Assembly: GCA_002256995.1 (NCBI GenBank)
Contig: NCGX01000010.1
Coordinates: 1 to 64,000, forward strand
Direction of reading: 5' to 3'
DNA from: Hydrogenophilales bacterium 16-64-40
Lineage (GTDB): Bacteria > Pseudomonadota > Gammaproteobacteria > Burkholderiales > Thiobacillaceae
DNA length: 64,000 nucleotides
Shown here: piece after piece, positions 8,778 through 15,995 of the stretch
Layout of the letters: each line of letters starts with the position of its first letter
Numbering within the stretch: the first letter of the stretch is position 1
Position numbers and translations under genes: made by a program
The notes under the pieces: generated by a model
Databases searched by the model: none
What the model saw: the letters and a program-made list of their open reading frames with translations, nothing else
What the model was told of the DNA's origin: nothing

Positions 8778-8792
8778 GCACCACCACGGTGC
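8778..8792 (-). promoter_or_regulatory. NtrC-type enhancer site upstream of nirB
   Basis: GCACC-ACCAC-GGTGC is a perfect 5-bp dyad with a 5-bp spacer, the arrangement of NtrC enhancer sites. It lies about 100 bp upstream of the predicted start site, the usual enhancer distance. A second half-site (TGCACC) occurs at about 8808. The strand symbol is nominal because the site is symmetric. Confidence 0.65.
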
Positions 8793-8817
8793 CGGATTTG
8801 GCAGCATGCACCAAACC

Positions 8818-9783
8818 CTACGCCGCCGTCCGGCCAAACCCGTCGATCGCCGTGATCGCGCGCGCCTGGTTGAGGTCCTCTGTATAGCCGGCGGCATACA
8901 GGCATACCGCGAGTTGGTTGCGGATCGGCAGGGGTAGCGGCTGGTGTTCGCGCATGACCTGGGCGATCCACGCGCCGGTTGCGCGCGCATCCAGCCCGGG
9001 CAGATTCGCCTGCACGGACGGGGTCGATTGCGCTTCGTACACCGGCTGCCCCCGGCCGTCCTGCACCAGCATCATCTCCGGCCGTAGCAAGGGGTCGGCG
9101 AACGCCTCGCCCTCGCAGCCCTGCAGCAACAGCGCGTGTCCGCCCAGGGCTTCCAGCGCTTCGCGCGTCGGTGCCAGTTCCGCGCCTGACGCCACCGGCG
9201 TCACCCGTACCGAATGCTCGCCCAGCACATCCGCCAGCATCGCCAGCCGCGTCACCCAGCCGTCGATCCCCAGCCGCGCGCGCAAAGCCAGCAGCGCGGC
9301 CAGGCCAGGGCTCAGCAGCGCGACCGGCGCGAAGGCGATGCCCTCGTCCAGCAAGGCCGCATTGACCTGCGCCGTGGAACTGCACGGCATGACGCCGAGC
9401 TCGCGCAGCACGTAGGCCGCCGCCGTGCCGCCCCCGCCTTCGAGCACGCCGTGGATCAGCACCGGAATGCCGAAGCTCTTCAGCAGCAGCGCCAAAAGCG
9501 GAGTGAGATGCGGATGGGTGCGCACCCCGTGGTAGGTGGGCAGCACCACCGTGCGGAAGGGCCCGGGCGGCGCGACGAAATCGGGCAGGCGCTCGGCCAG
9601 CGCCGCATGCAGGCCGAGCCAGCCATCCAGCCCCGGATCGTGCTGGTTGAAAGCGACCAGAAAGGCCGCGGTCTCCAGCTCAGGCACGCCGCCGTCGAAC
9701 AGCGCGGCGCCCAGCGCGCGCGCCTCGACAAAGTCCAGGCCTTCGCCGGCTTCGATCTGGCGGATCAGGGTTGCGTAGCTCAT
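8818..9783 (-). CDS. TrpD2/YbiB-like phosphoribosyltransferase-fold protein
   Basis: A 321-residue member of the glycosyl transferase family 3 fold related to anthranilate phosphoribosyltransferase, of the TrpD2/YbiB kind. An N-terminal helical domain (RQIEAGEGLDFVEARALGAAL) is followed by the phosphoribosyltransferase-like domain with GVLEGGGGTAAAYVLRELGV at about 118-137. The usual TrpD GTGGD loop is altered, as expected for TrpD2. E. coli YbiB binds nucleic acid instead of making Trp. The ATG overlaps the nasA stop as ATGA, hence the start chosen here over a longer frame. A link to nitrate assimilation is implied by this coupling only. Confidence 0.8.
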   Translation of the reverse strand: MSYATLIRQIEAGEGLDFVEARALGAALFDGGVPELETAAFLVAFNQHDPGLDGWLGLHAALAERLPDFVAPPGPFRTVVLPTYHGVRTHPHLTPLLALLLKSFGIPVLIHGVLEGGGGTAAAYVLRELGVMPCSSTAQVNAALLDEGIAFAPVALLSPGLAALLALRARLGIDGWVTRLAMLADVLGEHSVRVTPVASGAELAPTREALEALGGHALLLQGCEGEAFADPLLRPEMMLVQDGRGQPVYEAQSTPSVQANLPGLDARATGAWIAQVMREHQPLPLPIRNQLAVCLYAAGYTEDLNQARAITAIDGFGRTAA

Positions 9784-12461
9784 GCCGCCGCCCGCTTGCT
9801 GGCGATCAGCCGCTTCAGCTCCGGCACGCACGAGCCGCATTCGCTGCCGCATTTCAGATTGGCTTGCAGCGCGGCCAGGTCGGCGCCCGCGGCAATCGCC
9901 GCGACGATGTCGGGCTCGGCCACGTTCAGGCAGTTGCACACCACGCGTCCGCGGCCGGTCCCGCCTGCGGGTGGACGCGCCACCGGCGCCAGCATCCAGG
10001 CGCGCAGCGCGGCGGCGTCCACGCCCTCGACGATGACGTCGCGCAGCCAGTCAAAGGCGGCGGTCTCGCCGGTGAGGCGCGCCGCGGCCACCTTGCCGCC
10101 ATCGACCCGCACCCGCTTGGAAATGCCGCGTGGGCTGTCCTGGTAGTGCATCACCGCAAGCGGGTCGTCCAGTCCCAGCGCGGCGTCAAGTTCAGCCAGC
10201 AGGGATTCCGGCAGCGGCCCCGAATGCGCCAATCGAAGCGTCAGCACATCCTGGTCGCGCCCCGCCAGCCCGGCTGCGGCGTAGTCGCAGGCGCGCAGCA
10301 GCGGCTGCACGGCGTCGAGCAGTTTCATGCCGTCGCCCACCGCCAGCGCGGCCATGCGCCAGGGCAGCTCGACTTTCGCCACCTGCACCGCGGCATGCTT
10401 GAGCTCGGGCTGCTTCGACACCGCATCGAACACCGGCAGGGTGAGCGCGTTGATGCCGAGTCCGCCCATGAAGCGTGCGCCCCAGTGCATCGGCAGGAAG
10501 CACTGGCCGGGGCGCAGGCTGTCGCTGGCCTCGGCGACCACCACCACCTCGCCGCGCCGGCTTTTCACCCGCACCAGATCGCCCGCTTTCAGCCGCCGCA
10601 ATTCGAGGTCGCGCGCATTCATCGACAGCGCCGGCGTGTCGGCGTGGGCGAACAGCCGCGCCACGCGGCCGGTGCGGCTCATCGCGTGCCACTGGTCGCG
10701 CAGGCGGCCGGTGTTGAGATGCAGCGGGTAACGCGCGTCGATCGCTTCGGCCACCGGGCGATACGGCGCAGCATGGAAATGCGCGCGGCCGCTTTCAGTC
10801 GGATAAATGCCGTCGGCGTACAAACGCGCCTGCCCAGTCGAGGCACCCTCGGGGAACGGCCACTGCTGCGGGCCGGCATCGAGCAGCGCATAGGAGAGGC
10901 CGGTGATGTCGAGGTCGCACCCGCGCGTGGTCGCACGGTGTTCGTCGAACACGGCTTCGGCGCTGGCGTAGGGGAACAGCCGCGCGCCCTGCTCCGGCAT
11001 CAGCCGCCGCGCAAAGTCACACACGATGGCCCAGTCGGCGCGCGCCTCGCCCGGCGGCGCAACGGCGGCGTGGACGCGCGAGATGCAGCGCTCGGAATTG
11101 CTCATGGTGCCGTCGGTTTCGCCCCAGGTGGACGCAGGCAGCAGCACATCGGCGAACGGCGCGGTTTCGGTGTCGGCGAAGGCCTCCTGCAGCACCACGC
11201 ATTCGGCCGCCTGCAGCGCCTCGTGGACAAGATTTTGGTCGGGCAGCGACTGCGCGGGGTTGGTGCAGGCGATCCAGATCGCGCGGATCTCGCCGCGCCG
11301 CACCGCCTCGAACATTTCCACCGCGGTCTTGCCCGGCGTCGCCGGCACCGCGTCCACGCCCCACAGGCGCGCGACCTCGGCGCGATGCTCGGGATTGTCC
11401 AGGTCGCGGTGCGCCGAGAGCAGGTTCGCCAGCCCGCCGACCTCGCGCCCGCCCATCGCGTTGGGCTGGCCGGTGAGCGACAGCGGCGCGGCGCCGCGCT
11501 TGCCGATCTGCCCGGTGGCCAGATGCAGGTTGATCAGCGCGGCGTTCTTATCGACGCCGCAGCTGGACTGGTTCAGGCCCTGGCAATACAGGGACAGCGT
11601 CGGCCCGGCGGCGAACCAGCGCGCGGCCTGCACGATGTCGGCCGCCGCCACCCCGCAGATCGGCGCCATCTTCTCCGGCGTGTAGTCACGCACCAGGTCA
11701 CGCAGCGCCTGCCAGCCTTCGGTGTGCGCAGCGATGGCGTCGCGGTCGATCAGTTCTTCCCACAGCATCACGTTCAGCATGGCGTGGAACAGCGCGACGT
11801 CGGTGCCCGGCAGGATGGCCAGATGCAGGTCGGCCTCCTCGGCAGTGTCGGTGCGGCGCGGGTCGACCACGACGAGCTTCAGGTTCGGGTTGGCCTTCCT
11901 CGCCGCCTCGATGCGGCGGAACAGGATCGGGTGCGCATACGCCGTATTCGAGCCGGCGATGAAGATCGTCCCCGCCGCCTCGATGTCGTCGTAGCAGCCC
12001 GGCGGCGAATCGGCGCCCAGCGTGGCCTTGTAGCCCGCCACCGCCGACGACATGCACAGGCGCGAATTGGTGTCGACGTTATTGGTGCCGATCAGCCCCT
12101 TGGCCAGTTTGTTGAAAACGTAATACGCCTCGGTGGTGAGCTGGCCGGAAATGTAGAAGGCGACGGCGTCGGGGCCGTGCTCGTCGATGACCGCACGGAA
12201 TTTTTCCGCGGCATGGTCGAGCGCCGCGTCCCAGCCCACGCGCTCGCGCGGCAAAGCGCGGTCGGCGCGCAGTTCGGGAAAAAGCGCGCGTCCGGACGCC
12301 TGCGCAGACAGCGCAAGCGCCGCGCCCTTGGTGCACAGCTTGCCGCGGTTGGCCGGATGCGCCGGGTCGCCGCGCACGCCGGCGATCTTCCCGGCGTCGG
12401 CCTCGATCAGCACCCCGCAGCCCGTACCGCAATAGCAACAGACAGATGAAACGACAGACAT
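9780..12461 (-). CDS. nasA: Assimilatory nitrate reductase catalytic subunit NasA
   Basis: An 893-residue molybdopterin oxidoreductase reducing nitrate to nitrite in the cytoplasm; no Tat signal is seen. The N-terminal [4Fe-4S] motif is C8-x2-C11-x3-C15 with the fourth Cys in GKLCTKG. The Mo-bisMGD domains follow (FISGQLTTEAYYVFNKLAKG, NVDTNSRLCMSSAV) and then the dinucleotide-binding C-terminal domain. The last 60 residues are a BFD-type [2Fe-2S] domain (VCNCLNVAEPDIV ... KCGSECGSC), as in NasA proteins that take electrons from a flavoprotein or ferredoxin. Ribosome binding site GAGGAG lies before the ATG. It heads a two-gene unit with the TrpD2-like gene. Confidence 0.96.
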   Translation of the reverse strand: MSVVSSVCCYCGTGCGVLIEADAGKIAGVRGDPAHPANRGKLCTKGAALALSAQASGRALFPELRADRALPRERVGWDAALDHAAEKFRAVIDEHGPDAVAFYISGQLTTEAYYVFNKLAKGLIGTNNVDTNSRLCMSSAVAGYKATLGADSPPGCYDDIEAAGTIFIAGSNTAYAHPILFRRIEAARKANPNLKLVVVDPRRTDTAEEADLHLAILPGTDVALFHAMLNVMLWEELIDRDAIAAHTEGWQALRDLVRDYTPEKMAPICGVAAADIVQAARWFAAGPTLSLYCQGLNQSSCGVDKNAALINLHLATGQIGKRGAAPLSLTGQPNAMGGREVGGLANLLSAHRDLDNPEHRAEVARLWGVDAVPATPGKTAVEMFEAVRRGEIRAIWIACTNPAQSLPDQNLVHEALQAAECVVLQEAFADTETAPFADVLLPASTWGETDGTMSNSERCISRVHAAVAPPGEARADWAIVCDFARRLMPEQGARLFPYASAEAVFDEHRATTRGCDLDITGLSYALLDAGPQQWPFPEGASTGQARLYADGIYPTESGRAHFHAAPYRPVAEAIDARYPLHLNTGRLRDQWHAMSRTGRVARLFAHADTPALSMNARDLELRRLKAGDLVRVKSRRGEVVVVAEASDSLRPGQCFLPMHWGARFMGGLGINALTLPVFDAVSKQPELKHAAVQVAKVELPWRMAALAVGDGMKLLDAVQPLLRACDYAAAGLAGRDQDVLTLRLAHSGPLPESLLAELDAALGLDDPLAVMHYQDSPRGISKRVRVDGGKVAAARLTGETAAFDWLRDVIVEGVDAAALRAWMLAPVARPPAGGTGRGRVVCNCLNVAEPDIVAAIAAGADLAALQANLKCGSECGSCVPELKRLIASKRAAA

Positions 12462-12484
12462 AATGGCTCCTCGCCCTGGTCTTC

Positions 12485-12500
12485 AGCAGGGTCTGTGCCA
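12485..12500 (-). promoter_or_regulatory. Near-consensus sigma-54 promoter of nasA
   Basis: On the minus strand TGGCAC-AGACC-CTGCT matches TGGCAC-N5-TTGCW at all but one position and keeps the essential GG and GC with correct spacing. The start site would be near 12474, leaving a leader of only about 12 nt that just contains the ribosome binding site. No clear NtrC dyad was found upstream. Confidence 0.55.
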
Positions 12501-12744
12501 GGGCGCGGCAGCGCAGCAAATTCAATGACTTGGGGGGACTCCGGCAGACGCGGTGCCGGCGATGCGCTCGACCGCAGTGCACGATCGGGCGGGTGTGCCG
12601 CAAATTGGTGCGTCGACGTCGGCCGCCGCTCGAATGCAGCCACTCTGGCCGTATGATTGGCGGGGTTTACCCGGCTTCACCTGTCCCGCATTCATCCTGG
12701 AATCAAACCGAGCATGCTTTATTCAACACACCACGAGGCCGACA

Positions 12745-14049
12745 TTGCCTAGCCCGCCCCCTTCCAGCCGCCTGCCGCCGGTCTCGCTCGCCTGGCTGAC
12801 CTGGGGCCTGCTGGCCAGCCTCTATTTCGTCGGCTACTTCCAGCGCGTCGCCCCGGCGGTGATGGTCGACGAACTGATGCGCGACTTCAGCATCACCGCC
12901 ACCATGCTCGGCAATCTTTCCGCCCTCTACTTCTACACCTACGCCGCCATGCAGATTCCCAGCGGCTTGCTCGCCGATGCCGCCGGCCCGCGCCGCGTGG
13001 CGACGGCGGCGGCGGTCGTTGCGGCCGCCGGCATCGTGCTGTTCGCCCAGGCGGACAGCCTGTGGATGGCCAGTCTCGGGCGGGCGCTGATCGGCGCCTC
13101 GGTCGCCGTCGCCTTCGTTGCCTGCATGAAACTCGCCGGCCACTGGTTCCCCGCCAACCGCTTCGCCACGGTGACCGGCATCTCGCTCCTGATCGGCAAC
13201 CTCGGCGGCGTGCTGGCCGGCGTGCCGCTGTCCGAGGCGGTGGCCAGCATCGGCTGGCGCGGCGCCATGCTGGCCAGCGCCGGCGTCACCCTGGCGCTCG
13301 CCGCCGTCGTCTGGCTGTGGGTGCGCGACGATCCCAGCGAACGCGGCTATGCCAGCCACGCGCATCCGGAAGCGCGCAACAGCGCCATGTCGCCGCGGCG
13401 CAGCCTGAAGCTGGTGATTTCCGAACGCGACACCTGGCTGCTGTTTTTTGCCGGCGGCCTGATCGCCGCGCCGGTGCTGACCTTCGCCGGCCTGTGGGGG
13501 GTGCCCTACCTGGTCCAGGTGCACGGCCTGGAGCGCAGCCATGCCGCCGGCTTCACCACCACCATGCTGCTCGGCTTCGCCGTCGGCGGCCCGCTCTTGG
13601 GTGCGCTGTCCGACCGCATCGGCCGGCGCAAGCTGCCTTATCTGGGCGCGACGCTGGTCCATGCGCTCGGCTGGCTGGCATTCCTGTTGATCGACGAGCT
13701 GTCGGCAAGCGCGCTGTATCTTCTGTTCGCCGCCATCGGCTTCTCGGCCGGCGGGCTCATCATCGGCTTCGCCTTCTCGCGCGAGGTCAACCACCCGGGC
13801 GCGGCCGGCACCGTCGGCGGCGTCGTCAACATGGCCGTGCTCGGCTTTGCCGCCATCCAGCAAAGCGCCATGGGCTGGATCCTCGACCGCAACTGGCAGG
13901 GCGCCACGATCGAAGGCGCCCGCATCTACGACGCCGCCGCCTACCACGCCGCCTTCCTGTGGCTGGCGGTCAGCGCCGTAGGGGCTGTCCTGTTCGTGGC
14001 GCTAACCCGCGAAACCTGGTGCCGGCTCCGTTTCGACGCGGACGTTTGA
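12745..14049 (+). CDS. MFS transporter
   Basis: A 434-residue, 12-helix major facilitator protein with the GRRKLP loop motif between helices 8 and 9 and GLLADAAGPRR between helices 2 and 3. It begins LPSPPPSSRLPPVSLAWLTW. The TTG at 12745 is preferred as start because GAGG lies 6 bases upstream, the first membrane helix follows soon after, and no in-frame ATG exists nearby. It resembles the anion:cation symporter branch of the superfamily, but substrate cannot be read from sequence. It is transcribed divergently from nasA, so an anion linked to nitrogen metabolism is only a guess. Confidence 0.8.
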   Translation: MPSPPPSSRLPPVSLAWLTWGLLASLYFVGYFQRVAPAVMVDELMRDFSITATMLGNLSALYFYTYAAMQIPSGLLADAAGPRRVATAAAVVAAAGIVLFAQADSLWMASLGRALIGASVAVAFVACMKLAGHWFPANRFATVTGISLLIGNLGGVLAGVPLSEAVASIGWRGAMLASAGVTLALAAVVWLWVRDDPSERGYASHAHPEARNSAMSPRRSLKLVISERDTWLLFFAGGLIAAPVLTFAGLWGVPYLVQVHGLERSHAAGFTTTMLLGFAVGGPLLGALSDRIGRRKLPYLGATLVHALGWLAFLLIDELSASALYLLFAAIGFSAGGLIIGFAFSREVNHPGAAGTVGGVVNMAVLGFAAIQQSAMGWILDRNWQGATIEGARIYDAAAYHAAFLWLAVSAVGAVLFVALTRETWCRLRFDADV

Positions 14050-14304
14050 AGCAATGAATAGACGATGAGCAATACACCGGACAGGCCTGGCTGCCGGTCG
14101 CAGGGTTGGCATGAACGGCGAGCCATCGACCATTTCCCCTCGCGCGACTGGATAGCTTGGTCTTAAAAATGCTCGCATAAACAGGGTGGATAGCTGGAGC
14201 TGCTCACATAAAAAAATGCCAACTCGCGATGGTATTTAGGGATATGAAGATACACAGATGCGAGTATCATTAATTATCCACACAACAGTCATAGGTGAAC
14301 CGCG

Positions 14305-15126
14305 ATGATTAGTCATCCGACAAGAAAAGCAGTACTCGCAAGCACTATGGGCCTGGCGCTGATCGTCGCCGCCGCAGGCGCCGTTTCGGCGCAGGAGGCC
14401 GGCGCGGTCAAATCCATGGCAGTGCCGATCCCGACCGAGCTGCCGCCGGGCGAGCTCGGCAAAGTCGTCGCCCTGGGGCGCGACATCGTCAACAACACCA
14501 GCACCCATCCATTGAGCCGGAAATACGTGGGCAATAGCCTCAACTGCACCTCCTGCCATCTCGATGGCGGCACAGACCCCAAGGCATTGAGCTTTCTCGG
14601 GGTAGCCTCCGCCTACCCCACCTTCGCGCCACGGGAAAAACAGATCGTTACCCTGGAAGACCGCACCCTCAACTGCTTCATGCGCAGCATGAACGGGGAA
14701 CGCCCGCCCAACGGCAGCGAAGTCTCGGTGGCCATCGCCACCTATATCACGTGGCTGTCGGAAGGTTATCCGGTCAAGATGAGTCTGAAAGGCCCGTTCG
14801 GCCCCAACTCGCAGCCGTCTCTGAAGATCGACCCGGCCACCGCCGACGCGGCCCACGGCAAGACGCTGTACGCCGCCAGCTGCGTCAGCTGCCACGGCAG
14901 CGATGGGGCGGGCGTGGGAGCATTCCCGCCACTGTGGGGCGCCAAGTCCTACAACAGCGGCGCAGGCTTGGCGCAAAACCTCAAACTGGCCAGCTACCTC
15001 AAGAATGCCATGCCCCTGGGCAACCCCAATTTGAGCGACAAGGACGCGCTCGATATCGCGGCCTACGTTAACACTCAGACGCGACCCAAGTTCGTGTTGG
15101 AGGAACATTTGGGTAAACGGAAATGA
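14305..15126 (+). CDS. tsdA: Dihaem thiosulfate dehydrogenase TsdA
   Basis: A 273-residue periplasmic dihaem cytochrome c that oxidises two thiosulfates to tetrathionate or does the reverse. Signal peptide 1-29 (LALIVAAAGAVSA/QE). Haem-binding CTSCH 81-85 and CVSCH 193-197. C124 in the segment VTLEDRTLNCFMRSMNGE corresponds to the unusual cysteine axial haem ligand of TsdA, and AMPLGNPNL supplies the candidate Met ligand of the second haem. The length matches single-domain TsdA. The gene stands alone, followed by a strong terminator at 15246. No tsdB or fused partner cytochrome is present. Confidence 0.88.
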   Translation: MISHPTRKAVLASTMGLALIVAAAGAVSAQEAGAVKSMAVPIPTELPPGELGKVVALGRDIVNNTSTHPLSRKYVGNSLNCTSCHLDGGTDPKALSFLGVASAYPTFAPREKQIVTLEDRTLNCFMRSMNGERPPNGSEVSVAIATYITWLSEGYPVKMSLKGPFGPNSQPSLKIDPATADAAHGKTLYAASCVSCHGSDGAGVGAFPPLWGAKSYNSGAGLAQNLKLASYLKNAMPLGNPNLSDKDALDIAAYVNTQTRPKFVLEEHLGKRK

Positions 15127-15245
15127 CTTCGCTCTATCCGTTCCGGGCACCGTTCTCGCTTAGTTGAATGAAAGGTTGGATTCGGGGGGTCGGCTTTTCG
15201 ATCCGCTGTCTTAGCTACGGCAGGCCCGATTCCGTAGGCCAAAAA

Positions 15246-15276
15246 AATGCCCCGCGGGCTATGTCCGCGGGGCATT
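15246..15276. terminator. Strong hairpin terminator, probably bidirectional
   Basis: AATGCCCCGCGG and CCGCGGGGCATT form a perfect 12-bp stem with a 7-nt loop. It is flanked by a run of seven A on the left (T-run on the minus strand) and a shorter TT/TTTTT region on the right. It can end tsdA from the left and transcripts of the decayed gene from the right. Confidence 0.85.
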
Positions 15277-15704
15277 TTCCATTTTTCGTCGAAGCGCCAT
15301 CAGCATCCCCATGGAGACGACCACGCGCGCCGAGCGGTCGCTCAGGGCCCTTTGCCGCCAGCGGATTTTTGGCCTCCTGCGAGAATGCGAACCCGGGGGG
15401 CGCCACTTGTTCGAGAAAGCCCTTGAGCAGCGCAGGCATGTCGCGTAGCCACAGCGGAAAGAACAGCCAGGTGCTCAGCCCAATTGATCGCATCCTGCGC
15501 CGGGGCCAGATTCGGCGGCAGCTCGCCCTGCTCCCATTCGTGCTGGCTGCGCAGCAGCGGAAAATCGAGCGTCGCCACGTCGATGCGCCGGATCTCGTGG
15601 CCCGCCGCGCTTGCGCCTCGGGCATACGCGTCCTCCAGCGCGTGGCACAAATGACGCTGGCCGGCGTCCGGGTGGCCCTGAATCAAGAGAATGTGTTTGC
15701 CCAC
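15259..15704 (-). pseudogene. Broken NAD(P)H-dependent quinone reductase (flavodoxin fold)
   Basis: The start reads MGKHILLIQGHPDAGQRHLC from a GTG, the flavin-binding N-terminus of the KefF/MdaB-like NAD(P)H oxidoreductase family. After INWAEHLA the frame shifts. The expected continuation (FFPLWLRDMPALLKGFLEQV) is in a second frame, and the next conserved piece (SARVVVSMGMLMAL) in a third. The C-terminal third is missing and the frame stops in the terminator hairpin. Two frameshifts plus truncation argue for a true pseudogene and against a single sequencing error. Confidence 0.85.
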
Positions 15705-15930
15705 GCTGCACCTCGACGGGAATGGATGGAGGGAAAGCGTTCAGTGTAGATGAGCTTGATTGGTCGCTATTGCGCGGGATGAAAACGCGGCAAAAGGCAA
15801 GGCGCTGCGCGTGCGCGCCCATGCCAAATCAGATATTTCAGGGGGAATGCAAATGGCGCGAATGGCCAATGTGCTTTTGAAGGGACGTGACGCCGACCTA
15901 CAAGGCTGCAGGCAGTGGAATTGCAGGAGC

Positions 15931-15966
15931 AAAAAAAACAGACCCCAGGCTGACGCCCAGGATCTG
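15931..15966 (-). terminator. Rho-independent terminator of the autotransporter gene
   Basis: On the minus strand CAGATCCTGGGC pairs with GCCTGGGGTCTG (12 bp including three G-U pairs) around a GTCA tetraloop, followed by eight T. It lies 30 bp after the autotransporter stop codon. Confidence 0.88.
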
Positions 15967-15995
15967 CTGTTGTGCGCGTTCAGACGCTGAGAGCG

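Noticed and set aside
7083-8855. 590-codon plus-strand frame opposite nirB
   Set aside because: Low-complexity Val/Ala/His/Asp composition without domains; nirB on the other strand is certain.
9771-12449. 892-codon plus-strand frame exactly opposite nasA
   Set aside because: Mirror frame of a high-GC gene; no recognisable motif, no ribosome binding site.
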